Positions 1-8,083 of a stretch of DNA of 51,344 bases are shown piece after piece. The translations under genes were made by a program, and so were the position numbers. Location: assembly GCF_001641085.1 (NCBI RefSeq), contig NZ_LXIE01000048.1:1-51344 (forward strand), in the 5' to 3' direction. Under the pieces are notes generated by a model, which had not been told where the DNA came from, made no database searches, and was given only the letters and a program-made list of their open reading frames with translations. The DNA comes from Aequorivita soesokkakensis (GTDB lineage: Bacteria; Bacteroidota; Bacteroidia; Flavobacteriales; Flavobacteriaceae). Numbering within the stretch: the first letter of the stretch is position 1; each line of letters begins with the position of its first letter.

Positions 1-116
1 GAATATAATATTTTTTCAGAAAGAGTTAGTGGTTTTCCAGTGATTTCACGTGCTTTATCAACACGTTCGGCCATTTGGGAATAAACCTTTTTTATCATAT
101 CAATATCAAAAGCCAT
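1..116 (-). CDS. aconitate hydratase, N-terminal fragment
   Basis: Only the first 38 codons are in the window, read leftward from the ATG at 114-116 and cut by the left edge. The peptide begins MAFDIDMIKKVY and continues through AERVDKAREITGKPL, which matches my memory of the N-terminus of the roughly 750-residue aconitase of Flavobacteriaceae (citrate to isocitrate, cytosolic iron-sulfur enzyme of the TCA cycle). None of the cluster-binding cysteines are in view, so the call rests on the N-terminus alone. It lies 134 bp downstream of moxR on the same strand, far enough to have its own promoter. Confidence 0.7.
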   Translation of the reverse strand, partial: MAFDIDMIKKVYSQMAERVDKAREITGKPLTLSEKILY

Positions 117-203
117 AGTTGTATTAATTCACTAAATAGTAATTTTTATTGATTATAATTGTCGAATCAATAAAATTAGATATGAAAATTTAAGAATTTC
201 AGA

Positions 204-231
204 ATATTATAAAACAATATTTTTATAATAT
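204..231. repeat. AT-only 11-bp inverted repeat
   Basis: ATATTATAAAA at 204-214 and TTTTATAATAT at 221-231 are perfect complements around a 6-base loop, in the 134-bp gap between moxR and the aconitase gene. It could end moxR transcription or be an operator; without G/C pairs it would be a weak terminator. Confidence 0.4.
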
Positions 232-250
232 CTAAAGGGAAGAATCTGAA

Positions 251-1204
251 TTAATACAGGCTTTTGATAATTTCTTCAATGCTCAAGCCTTCCGCTTCGG
301 CTTTGTAGTTTTTTATCAATCGGTGTCTTAAAATTCCTATCGCAGCTTTTTGGACATCCTCAATATCTGGAGAGAATTTTCCGTGAAGGGCAGCATGCGA
401 TTTTGCGGCCAAAATTAAATTCTGAGAAGCTCGTGGTCCAGCGCCCCAATCAATATAGGTTTTTACGGTTTCGGTCGCAGTTGAACTATTTGGACGGGTC
501 TTTCCAACCAAAGTAACGGCATATTCCACAACGTTGTCAGCTACAGGAATTCTTCGGATTAATTGTTGGAAATCGATAATTTCTTGCGCTGTAAAAAGCG
601 CATTTACCTTTTGGATTTCGCCCGCAGTGGTCTGCTTCACCACTTCAACCTCTTCAGAAAAAGAAGGGTATTCAAGGTTGATGGCAAACATAAAACGGTC
701 CAACTGTGCTTCGGGCAACGGATAGGTTCCCTCCTGTTCTATTGGGTTTTGGGTGGCCAATACGAAATAAGGCAAATCCAATTTATAGTGATGCCCCGCA
801 ACAGTTACGGCACGTTCCTGCATGGCTTCCAAAAGCGCGGCTTGGGTTTTTGGAGGCGTTCTGTTAATCTCGTCGGCAAGAATAATATTCGCGAATATAG
901 GCCCCTTTATAAATTTAAATTCTCGATTTTGGTCAAGAATTTCAGAACCCAAAATATCGCTCGGCATCAAATCTGGAGTGAACTGGATTCTTTTGAATTT
1001 TAAGCCCAATGCTTCCGCAACGGTATTTACCAACAAGGTTTTCGCAAGTCCTGGAACACCAATTAACAAAGCATGGCCGCCCGAAAAAATGGCCAGCAAC
1101 ACCTGCTCCACCACTTCATCTTGACCTACAATAACTTTTTTAATTTCCTGCCGAAGGGCATTATATTTTGAAACCAGTTGCGTTACCGCTGCTACGTCTG
1201 ACAT
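251..1204 (-). CDS. MoxR-family AAA ATPase
   Basis: A 317-residue AAA+ ATPase of the MoxR family, cytosolic chaperone-like ATPases that usually work with von Willebrand factor A proteins. The Walker A loop is GVPGLAKT at residues 49-56, Walker B IILADEINR at about 107-115, sensor 1 ATQNP at about 150-154, followed by the family signature GTYPLPEAQLDRF. Length is normal. It sits 13 bp downstream of the last parvulin gene on the same strand, so it is probably co-transcribed with the periplasmic chaperone genes. The DUF58 and vWA (Bat) partners that often follow moxR in Bacteroidota are absent; aconitase follows instead. Its substrate cannot be read from the sequence. Confidence 0.93.
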   Translation of the reverse strand: MSDVAAVTQLVSKYNALRQEIKKVIVGQDEVVEQVLLAIFSGGHALLIGVPGLAKTLLVNTVAEALGLKFKRIQFTPDLMPSDILGSEILDQNREFKFIKGPIFANIILADEINRTPPKTQAALLEAMQERAVTVAGHHYKLDLPYFVLATQNPIEQEGTYPLPEAQLDRFMFAINLEYPSFSEEVEVVKQTTAGEIQKVNALFTAQEIIDFQQLIRRIPVADNVVEYAVTLVGKTRPNSSTATETVKTYIDWGAGPRASQNLILAAKSHAALHGKFSPDIEDVQKAAIGILRHRLIKNYKAEAEGLSIEEIIKSLY

Positions 1205-1217
1205 ATTTTTTTCGATA

Positions 1218-2651
1218 TTATTTTTTCATCCAATTCCCTGCAAAATCGCAATCTTGGTAGTCTTGGTTGATGCTAATATACGTATCTTTTATTTTCTCAT
1301 TTTGCCACTTGTTGATTACTTTAATTTGCTTTTCGCGAAGTGCCAACTGTTTAATGCGCTCGTAATCCTTAGAGTAATCGGCTTTATGCTCTGGGTATTT
1401 TTTGGTGACAGTAAGTATTTTAAGACTGCTTTTTCCGGTACGGTCTCTGTCTGTAAACACTTTTGAAACCTCGCCTTCTTCCAAATTATAAACCTGTGCG
1501 CTTAAGGCAGGATCCATTTTTGTAAGATCAAATTTGGTGTCAAAATTAACTGGGTTTATCAATTGACCGCCATTATTACGGGTTTCTTTATCATCAGAAA
1601 ATTCACGGGCTGCCTCTGCAAAAGTTATTTCACCGGCATCTATCTTGGTTTTTAAATCGTCTATTTCCTTTTGTGCGGCATCAATAGATTGTTGTGAAAC
1701 TTCTGGAAACATAAGAATATGCCGAACATCTACTTCTTGTCCGCGTATTTTTTCAACGTATAAAATATGGTATCCAAACTCGGTTTCGAATGGCTCGCTT
1801 ATTTCACCTTCCAAAAGAGAAAAAGCTTGATCCTTAAATTCTTTTGCCCAAGGGGAATCTCTTTTAACACTGGTATAAAGCCCTCCTTTGGAATTTGAAC
1901 CGGGATCTTTTGAATATAATACCGCCTTTGTGGCAAAACTTGCTCCGTTATCAATAATGTCTGCGCGAATTGCATTCAGTTTTGCTATAACTTCATCTCT
2001 TGCTTGTTGCGTAATTTCAGGGTCAATAACTATTTGTGCTACTTCAATTTCAGCACCAAAAACCGGTCTCTCCTCTTCTGGAATTGAAAAGAAAAAAGTA
2101 CGCACTTCTTCAGGGGTAACTTCCACTTTTTCAATTACTTTTTGCTGCATTAAACTGGCGAGCTTAATGCTTTTGTTTGCTTCAAAAAGATCTTTTTTCA
2201 ATTCTGCAATATTGTCTTTTCTGTAATAGGCAGCCACTTTTTCTGGAGTACCCAATTCGCTAATCATATACTCCAACTGTTGTTCTATAACTCCATTTAT
2301 TTCTGAATCGGGAACAAAAAGGCTATCCTGCTTGGCCTGATGCGCATAAAGTTTGTCTTCCATCAACTTGCCCATTAGTTGGCAACGGGTAATTTCTTCA
2401 ATAGACATTCCTTGCGACTGCATTTCAACATAAGCTTTGTCAATATCGCTATCCAAAATAACATATTCACCAACCACAGCACTTACGCCTTCAGCTTTAT
2501 ATCTTTTAAAAGGAACTGTATCCCGTTGCACTATTTGTTGCACAACAAGAGAATCATTACTTTTAACTACTCCAATACTGTCCGGCTCCAAAACAACCTG
2601 CGCTTGCAGAATGGCAGTAGAAAATAACAATACCAATAAAAATTTATTCAT
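1218..2651 (-). CDS. SurA-like peptidylprolyl isomerase
   Basis: A 477-residue secreted chaperone/isomerase. I place the start at the ATG at 2649-2651, giving an N-terminus MNKFLLVLLFSTAILQAQ that is a clean signal peptide; a longer reading to 2687 adds 12 residues and hides it. After a SurA-like N-terminal region come two parvulin (PpiC) domains at about residues 200-310 (with FGYHILYVEKI near its end) and 313-420 (starting DVRHILMFPEV). Such proteins assist outer-membrane protein folding in the periplasm. The start overlaps the end of the upstream gene by 8 bp (ATGAATAA), which suggests translational coupling; moxR follows after 13 bp. Confidence 0.9.
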   Translation of the reverse strand: MNKFLLVLLFSTAILQAQVVLEPDSIGVVKSNDSLVVQQIVQRDTVPFKRYKAEGVSAVVGEYVILDSDIDKAYVEMQSQGMSIEEITRCQLMGKLMEDKLYAHQAKQDSLFVPDSEINGVIEQQLEYMISELGTPEKVAAYYRKDNIAELKKDLFEANKSIKLASLMQQKVIEKVEVTPEEVRTFFFSIPEEERPVFGAEIEVAQIVIDPEITQQARDEVIAKLNAIRADIIDNGASFATKAVLYSKDPGSNSKGGLYTSVKRDSPWAKEFKDQAFSLLEGEISEPFETEFGYHILYVEKIRGQEVDVRHILMFPEVSQQSIDAAQKEIDDLKTKIDAGEITFAEAAREFSDDKETRNNGGQLINPVNFDTKFDLTKMDPALSAQVYNLEEGEVSKVFTDRDRTGKSSLKILTVTKKYPEHKADYSKDYERIKQLALREKQIKVINKWQNEKIKDTYISINQDYQDCDFAGNWMKK

Positions 2652-3501
2652 TTTTATAGATTTCAAAATTATTTGTTTCAATAGCATCTTTTGTAATATC
2701 TGTTTCTAGTTTTTTTATAAGCTCGAGCTTTCTTTTGTTCAGAATAATCTGTTTCAAAGTGGGCTTGACATAGGAAAGGGGCGCTGTATCATTGGGATTG
2801 AGCACATTTTCAATTTTCACCAAATATACTCCTAATGAATCTTGCAACTGTGAAAAATTAGATTTTTTTAACACTTGCTCGCTATTCTCCCTTAATACTG
2901 GTAACGTATGAAGCAAAACTTCTTTTTTAACCCAAACCGAATCGTTAAAATTTGAAGAAATGAACTGATAGTTTTGGCTGTTTAGTGATGTTCTGTCCTT
3001 TTCATTATAACGGTTCAATTTTTCCTTTACGGAAGCAAGACCATCATAGTTAACAGGAAGTTGAACGTATCTCAATTTAACCAACAGGTCTTTAAGCTTA
3101 AAGTTTTCCTTATTGGTTTCATAATAATTTTGATATTCTTGTTCGGTGATAACGCTATCCAGCTGTTTGCTTACAATTACATTTTTGTATGCCTCAGTTA
3201 AAAGATCATTTTGATATTCCTGAACCAGTTTATTGTATTGATCCAGTTTATCTGCGGTAAGGTTGATTTTTGCTTGGTCAATAAGCAATTGTTGGGTTGC
3301 CCAACGATTTATATAATTATTTACAATTAATGTACTGTCTTCGGGGGAAGTGTTTTCAGCTATTAATTTTTGAATGTCGTCTTTATATAAATAACTGTTG
3401 TTAACCCGCGCCACAGCTTCCTTTTTAGCTTCCGGTTTAAAATAATTACAGGAAACAAAAAAAATACTCAATAATAATATTTTAAAAATATTCAGAATCA
3501 C
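2644..3501 (-). CDS. SurA-N-like lipoprotein without isomerase domain
   Basis: A 285-residue lipoprotein starting at a GTG (3499-3501). The N-terminus MILNIFKILLLSIFFVSC ends in a lipobox FVSC, so Cys18 should be lipidated. The following AVARVNNSYLYKDDIQKLI resembles the N-terminal chaperone segment of SurA-type proteins, but I see no parvulin domain with the usual HIL/FGYHI motifs. It lies between two parvulin proteins, overlapping the upstream gene by 4 bp (GTGA) and the downstream one by 8 bp. From this I infer a chaperone partner in the same periplasmic folding pathway. Databases may call it peptidylprolyl isomerase by context; catalytic activity is doubtful. Confidence 0.8.
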   Translation of the reverse strand: MILNIFKILLLSIFFVSCNYFKPEAKKEAVARVNNSYLYKDDIQKLIAENTSPEDSTLIVNNYINRWATQQLLIDQAKINLTADKLDQYNKLVQEYQNDLLTEAYKNVIVSKQLDSVITEQEYQNYYETNKENFKLKDLLVKLRYVQLPVNYDGLASVKEKLNRYNEKDRTSLNSQNYQFISSNFNDSVWVKKEVLLHTLPVLRENSEQVLKKSNFSQLQDSLGVYLVKIENVLNPNDTAPLSYVKPTLKQIILNKRKLELIKKLETDITKDAIETNNFEIYKNE

Positions 3502-5453
3502 TTAAGCTCTTTTTTCAAATGTTTCAACGCTTTTTTGTCAACCTCAACTTTATATTTTGAATGCAATTCCTGCATCCATTTTGCTTCAATATCGTTTTGG
3601 TAGTTGCTCAACACTTTTCCTTTAACTTCATCCAATGACTTTTCTCCTGGAGCCAATATCGCCTTAATGTTAACGACCTCAAAGGAATCATTGTTTGGAT
3701 AAACCTTTGAAACACCTTCTTTTATTTCCAAACCTTCCGGAAGTTCACGTTGGTCAACTTCAAAAAGACCGGGCGTAATCAATACGTTTACTTTATCATC
3801 CGTATTTAGCGCCGTTTTAATTTCTTCTGCAGTTTTGCCTTCAGCAAGCATTTTTTGAATTTGTTGTGCCAGCATTTCTGAAGTAGCTGAATAAATTATA
3901 GCCTCAACGCGTTGTTTCCATTGATAGTCTTGTTTTGTTTTATTGTAATATTCCTGAAGCCCAATAGAATCGTTCTTTGCTTTTTGCCAAATATTTTTGT
4001 TCATCACATCAAATATTAAAAGGCCATCGCGATATTCAGTAAGTATGGCGGCATAATCTTCGTTTTCGTCCTCAAGGTGTTCCTTAAAGTAATCTTTCAG
4101 GTTTTCGGTTTCAAACTCGTCATATAGATCTACTAAAAGCGCTTCTTTCTGCTTGTAAGGTCTAGTTGTTTTTTGACGGCCGGCAATAAATTTTGCAAAA
4201 TCTGTATAGCCCAACTTTTTGTCGCCAATGGTGAAAAGGGTTTTTTCCATATCATTAGGAATTGGATTCATTATCCATTTTCTTTTCAAAACATCATCAG
4301 TTACGTACGTATCAAAATAAGGCAAAAAGCTTTCCCCTTTTTTGAAGCCGTATTTTTCCTTTATTTTATTGTTAATTGCATTGGTAACAATTTTGGAGCG
4401 ATCGCCTTCGGTCACTCTTTTCTCCAATGATTCCTTTTGTTGTTCAAAAGATTCCTCAGGCAGTTTTTCATCCAAACGAATGATGTGCCAGCCAAAATCG
4501 GTTTTTACTGGCTTGCTTATATCGCCAATGTTTTTTAGTTCATAAGCAGCATTCTCAAACTCAGGAGCGCGAAGATCGCCTTTGGTGAAAGCGTTCAGTT
4601 TCCCGCCTTTTACTGCTGAATTTTTATCGTCTGAAAATTGTTTCGCAAGGCTTTCAAAAGATTCGCCTTGTTTTAACATTGTGTAAAGTTCATTGATGCG
4701 TTCTTCAGGATTGAAAGTACGTGCGCCTTTTTTATCTGAAATCATAATGTGTGAAACAGCAATTTTTGGCATTTTGCTTCTTCGGTCATTCACTTTTAGA
4801 ATATGATAGCCAAAAGTGGTGCGCACAATTTTTGAAATTTCGCCAACCTTAGTATTATAGGCAGCATTTTCAAAAGGATAAACCATATTGAACACTGTAA
4901 AATAACCTAGATTTCCGCCAGTTTCCTTAGCTCCCGGCTCTTCAGAATATGTTTTTGCCAATTGGGCAAAGTCTTCGCCCTTAACAGCCCTATCGCGAAT
5001 AGATTTAATTTTGTTGTAAGCCGCCAAGGTATCCTGTGGCACTGATTCATAATCTACACGAATCAAAATATGTGAGGCGTTAATATCTTCCTTTCCACGC
5101 TCATAGGCTTCTTTTGCTAGCTCTTCTGTAACCTTATCTTCAAAAAGATAGTTTCGAGAAAGCTGGTCCCTATATTTTGAATATTCACTTTTATATGTAC
5201 TTTCCTTATCCAAGCCCTGTGTTTCGGCTTCGGCTATTTTCAGTTTGTAATCAATAAAAAGTTGCAAATAGCCATCAATATCCTTTTGCGATTCATCTTG
5301 AACCAAATCTAGGTTCTTCAAATAGACGCGCTTAAATTCATTGGCATACACCGGTTTGCCATCAATGGTCATCAATACTTCTTTTTTGTTTTGGGAAAAA
5401 ACAGTAGTGGCACTTAAAAATGCCAAAATAATTACGGAAAGAAAATTTTTCAT
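3498..5453 (-). CDS. periplasmic peptidylprolyl isomerase, two parvulin domains
   Basis: A 651-residue secreted protein and first gene of a tightly overlapping operon. A signal peptide covers residues 1-20 (ending TTVFSQ). Two parvulin domains follow: one from INASHILIRVDYE (about 125) to TTFGYHILKV (about 221), and one from IAVSHIMISDKKG (about 231) to TDFGWHIIRL (about 327). The C-terminal half is a large charged region with no domain I recognise. Known relatives catalyse proline isomerisation and act as chaperones in the periplasm. Overlap with the next gene is 4 bp. guaB lies about 2.6 kb upstream, and I recall it near this operon in other Flavobacteriaceae; here plus-strand genes separate them. 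Confidence 0.9.
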   Translation of the reverse strand: MKNFLSVIILAFLSATTVFSQNKKEVLMTIDGKPVYANEFKRVYLKNLDLVQDESQKDIDGYLQLFIDYKLKIAEAETQGLDKESTYKSEYSKYRDQLSRNYLFEDKVTEELAKEAYERGKEDINASHILIRVDYESVPQDTLAAYNKIKSIRDRAVKGEDFAQLAKTYSEEPGAKETGGNLGYFTVFNMVYPFENAAYNTKVGEISKIVRTTFGYHILKVNDRRSKMPKIAVSHIMISDKKGARTFNPEERINELYTMLKQGESFESLAKQFSDDKNSAVKGGKLNAFTKGDLRAPEFENAAYELKNIGDISKPVKTDFGWHIIRLDEKLPEESFEQQKESLEKRVTEGDRSKIVTNAINNKIKEKYGFKKGESFLPYFDTYVTDDVLKRKWIMNPIPNDMEKTLFTIGDKKLGYTDFAKFIAGRQKTTRPYKQKEALLVDLYDEFETENLKDYFKEHLEDENEDYAAILTEYRDGLLIFDVMNKNIWQKAKNDSIGLQEYYNKTKQDYQWKQRVEAIIYSATSEMLAQQIQKMLAEGKTAEEIKTALNTDDKVNVLITPGLFEVDQRELPEGLEIKEGVSKVYPNNDSFEVVNIKAILAPGEKSLDEVKGKVLSNYQNDIEAKWMQELHSKYKVEVDKKALKHLKKELK

Positions 5454-5509
5454 TTTTAAAATATTTATTTTTTATAGAAGTAATACGCTAGCCCTAAAGC
5501 TTTGGCGAA

Positions 5510-5517
5510 CAAAGGTG
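5510..5517 (-). promoter_or_regulatory. possible -7 box of the parvulin operon
   Basis: On the minus strand this reads CACCTTTG, one base off the Bacteroidota -7 consensus TAnnTTTG, 57 bp before the ATG of the 651-residue isomerase. No convincing -33 TTG lies at the right distance, so this is tentative. Confidence 0.3.
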
Positions 5518-5694
5518 CAAAAATAACAAAAAGGTATGGTAACATACATCAGAAAAGCAAACGAATTTAATATAATTATAGTGTTTTCAGCTTTTTAAAA
5601 TATTATCAAAATCCCGTACCTTGCGGTATGTTGCAAACAGAAGCAAATCAATTGTTTTTTTGCAGCTTTAAAATTTCCACACAACAAAATGTAA

Positions 5695-5937
5695 ATGACT
5701 GAACGCGTAAAACTTATATGGGATTTCCGGGGGCCAAACGCCCAACCAATCGCTATTCACCACGCAAAACACCTCGCTGAATTTGCCGAATCTGAAAAGC
5801 TACAAAATACGCTTACCGGCAATGAAGAAATAACCCCAATGCACCACATTGCATTTTTGGTGGTAGAAAAAACTTTGATGCATTCCTTACGGGAAACGCT
5901 TAAACCTACACGCGGCCAAATTTTTGACGAACAATGA
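5695..5937 (+). CDS. small conserved protein of unknown function
   Basis: An 80-residue protein with no signal peptide or membrane segment. It has histidine pairs (AIHHAKHLAEF near residue 22, MHHIAFLVVEK near 50). I do not recognise a named family, although I believe similar short ORFs occur in other Flavobacteriaceae. Its stop overlaps the start of the DinB-like gene by 4 bp (ATGA), so the two are probably translated together and may act together. It is transcribed away from the parvulin operon; the 241-bp gap between them must hold two divergent promoters. Confidence 0.75.
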   Translation: MTERVKLIWDFRGPNAQPIAIHHAKHLAEFAESEKLQNTLTGNEEITPMHHIAFLVVEKTLMHSLRETLKPTRGQIFDEQ

Positions 5938-6377
5938 AAGCGTTCTTTATTGATAAATTTGAATACACAAAACATTGCAACCAATTGTTGATAGATGTGC
6001 TTTTAAAAAATCCTGAAAATTATAAAGAAAAAATCAGTCTTTTGGCGAGCCATACCTTGAACGCACACCATGTATGGAATCATAGAATTTTTGGAATAGC
6101 GCCGGCACTTTCAGTATGGCAACTCTTGGAACTTCAAGATTTAAAAAAAATAGACACCGAAAATTTTGAGCAAACCAAAGAATTACTTCAAACAAAGAAC
6201 TTAAAAGAGTCTATAAAATACACAAACAGTAAAGGCCAAAATTTCACAAATACTACTGAAGAAATTTTTTTTCACATAATAAACCACAGTACCTATCATC
6301 GTGGCCAGCTCGTGAGCCAGTTAAAGATAGAAGGCGTGGAACCTATAGTGACAGATTATATTTTTTACAAACGGTAA
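5934..6377 (+). CDS. DinB-like metal-binding protein
   Basis: A 147-residue protein of the DinB/YfiT four-helix fold. The three expected histidine positions can be seen: HTLNAHHVWNH around residues 40-50 and INHSTYHRGQ around residues 116-125, the latter being the typical H-x3-H-RGQ end of the fold. Related proteins bind a divalent metal, and several are thiol transferases or hydrolases; the substrate here is unknown. It overlaps the upstream 80-residue gene by 4 bp. Length is close to the family norm (150-170). Confidence 0.8.
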   Translation: MKAFFIDKFEYTKHCNQLLIDVLLKNPENYKEKISLLASHTLNAHHVWNHRIFGIAPALSVWQLLELQDLKKIDTENFEQTKELLQTKNLKESIKYTNSKGQNFTNTTEEIFFHIINHSTYHRGQLVSQLKIEGVEPIVTDYIFYKR

Positions 6378-6396
6378 AGCCATCGCCTGTTTATTT

Positions 6397-6418
6397 GCAA
6401 TATTTATAGTAATATTGC
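6397..6418. repeat. 8-bp hairpin upstream of ompH
   Basis: GCAATATT at 6397-6404 and AATATTGC at 6411-6418 are perfect complements in the 68-bp gap between the DinB-like gene and ompH. No T tract follows, so it is a weak terminator candidate or a leader structure of ompH. Confidence 0.35.
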
Positions 6419-6445
6419 GCTCTAAATACTTTAAAAACAAACACA

Positions 6446-6958
6446 ATGAAATTTTTAAAAATTGCAATCTTTTTTATTGGAATTGCGACTTTTGCACAAA
6501 GCAAAGTTGGAGCTGTTGACGTTGAATATATCCTTTCCAAGATGCCGGAAATGACAACTGTTAAAACACAATTGGAAGCTTACGGAGGTCAGTTGGATGT
6601 AGATCTAAACAAAAAAATAGACGAATATAAAAAGCTGGCCGAAGAGTATAAAAAAGGCGAAGCTACCTTTACCGCCGAACAAAAAAAAGAAAAGCAAACG
6701 GCGCTTATAGATTTGGACAAAGACATTCAAAAGTTTCAACAAAATGGGGCGAAGCTTATGGAAATTAAACAAAATGAATACCTTCAGCCACTTTACAAAA
6801 AAATTGGTGAAGCATTGGATAAAGTGGCAAAGGCGCAGAACTACACACAAGTGATGCAGACAACTACAGATTTGGTTTATCTTGATCCAAATTATGACCT
6901 TACTGTTCCAATTCTAACTGAATTGGGTATTACCATCACAGCGGAAGAAGGTAAATAA
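6446..6958 (+). CDS. OmpH/Skp family periplasmic chaperone
   Basis: A 170-residue secreted protein. A signal peptide (MKFLKIAIFFIGIATFAQS) is followed by KVGAVDVEYILSKMPEM, the usual start of Skp/OmpH, then a long, lysine- and glutamate-rich coiled-coil hairpin (about residues 40-125), and a return strand with VYLDPNYDLT. Skp-like proteins form trimers that hold unfolded outer-membrane proteins in the periplasm. Length fits the family. It is not next to bamA here, where skp often lies, so this may be one of several OmpH paralogues. A strong hairpin terminator follows. Confidence 0.88.
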   Translation: MKFLKIAIFFIGIATFAQSKVGAVDVEYILSKMPEMTTVKTQLEAYGGQLDVDLNKKIDEYKKLAEEYKKGEATFTAEQKKEKQTALIDLDKDIQKFQQNGAKLMEIKQNEYLQPLYKKIGEALDKVAKAQNYTQVMQTTTDLVYLDPNYDLTVPILTELGITITAEEGK

Positions 6959-6982
6959 CTTAACTTTTTTATTATTAAAATT

Positions 6983-7013
6983 AAACGTGAAGTCTTTAAG
7001 CTTCACGTTTTTT
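6983..7013 (+). terminator. rho-independent terminator after ompH
   Basis: AAACGTGAAG at 6983-6992 and CTTCACGTTT at 7001-7010 form a perfect 10-bp stem with an 8-base loop, followed by a T run. Confidence 0.85.
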
Positions 7014-7065
7014 ATTTAGGTTAAATGAAAATAATTATATTTGAGTCACTTCAGAATTGTCTTTG

Positions 7066-7596
7066 ATGAATCTTCTTAAAAATTTTGCAGAAAAAAATAA
7101 TGGCACTTATAGGGAAGATAGCATTAAAGAAGCCTATTCGCCAATCGGCAAAATGATTTACCAGCCTAAAGGCGCATTTTTTATGATTGGCGAATCCAAA
7201 ATTTCAGTCAATCTTAATGAAGTTGGCGGGGCAATTCCAACATCGGAACCTTTTAAAATAACCCTTCATTTACAAAACAAGAACACAAACATTTTAGAAA
7301 TATACCCGGTTTCTTTTTGGGAAATATTATTTCAAAATGTTTTTCCTTCAAAGCGTGTAACAATAAAAGATTTCTACATTTTTAAAGGAAATGGAAAGCT
7401 GATTGATGAATTAAGTACTGCAATTCCTATTATTAGTAAACTCAATAAACAAAGAGTTTATATTCGTATTCCTAAAGAAAATACTTCAAAAATTATACTT
7501 ACGCCCGTCAGGGGAATTGAAAATGAAACAGAATTTGAATTCTTTATATCAATTCTAAAAACTCTTGAAGAAAAAATATATTCCCATAATGACTGA
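7066..7596 (+). CDS. hypothetical protein
   Basis: A 176-residue protein starting at the ATG at 7066 (a TTG nine bases earlier is in frame). There is no signal peptide or membrane segment. The sequence alternates beta-like stretches (IYQPKGAFFMIGESKISVNL, ILEIYPVSFWEILFQ) and I do not recognise a family. It overlaps the next gene by 8 bp (ATGACTGA), so the two form a translationally coupled pair. They resemble each other in size and in having a short loop near the middle, but I could not establish homology. Confidence 0.7.
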   Translation: MNLLKNFAEKNNGTYREDSIKEAYSPIGKMIYQPKGAFFMIGESKISVNLNEVGGAIPTSEPFKITLHLQNKNTNILEIYPVSFWEILFQNVFPSKRVTIKDFYIFKGNGKLIDELSTAIPIISKLNKQRVYIRIPKENTSKIILTPVRGIENETEFEFFISILKTLEEKIYSHND

Positions 7597-8002
7597 AAAC
7601 CTAATTGAATCAATTCACCAAAACCCTTCAGGCATTAAATCTGTGAAAATTAATATCCAAGATCGGGATTATGAAGTTACTTATCAATTGGAGCGGCGAA
7701 TTCATATAAAAATTAGTCCCGCACAACATTTGATTGAAAAGCCAGACTTTTTCGAAATAACAAAACTGCCCTTTGCGAGTATCATTTTCCGTTCGCCACA
7801 ATACAGTTTACGCGGAAAAAAAACAGCGCTAAGTGAAAATTTACTTTCCAACCAATATACACGAGCCTTACTTTATTTTCCAAATTCAAAGATTGTTTGT
7901 TGCAACAACCAAATTTCATATTCCGCAGAAATCAAGAAAAAAAACAGTGATCAACTGGAAATAATAATTAAATATTTCAGCTCTTTACTGGCAACCCTTT
8001 AA
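7589..8002 (+). CDS. hypothetical protein
   Basis: A 137-residue protein. I take the ATG at 7589, which overlaps the stop of the gene before it by 8 bp; a longer reading from a TTG at 7565 is less likely. No signal peptide, no membrane span, no recognised domain. A central stretch FRSPQYSLRGKK is basic. It is coupled to the 176-residue protein upstream, so the pair probably acts together. Downstream lies a hairpin that also ends guaB from the other strand. Confidence 0.65.
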   Translation: MTENLIESIHQNPSGIKSVKINIQDRDYEVTYQLERRIHIKISPAQHLIEKPDFFEITKLPFASIIFRSPQYSLRGKKTALSENLLSNQYTRALLYFPNSKIVCCNNQISYSAEIKKKNSDQLEIIIKYFSSLLATL

Positions 8003-8025
8003 TCAAAATCTGTATTACTTTCCAC

Positions 8026-8056
8026 AAAAAAAAAGCACCAGATAAATCCAGTGCTT
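8026..8056 (-). terminator. terminator of guaB
   Basis: Read on the minus strand, AAGCAC (8051-8056) and GTGCTT (8033-8038) form a 6-bp stem with a 12-base loop, followed at once by a run of nine or more T. It lies 28 bp past the guaB stop. Confidence 0.7.
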
Positions 8057-8083
8057 CTAAAAATATTTTTTTGCTTTAATTTT

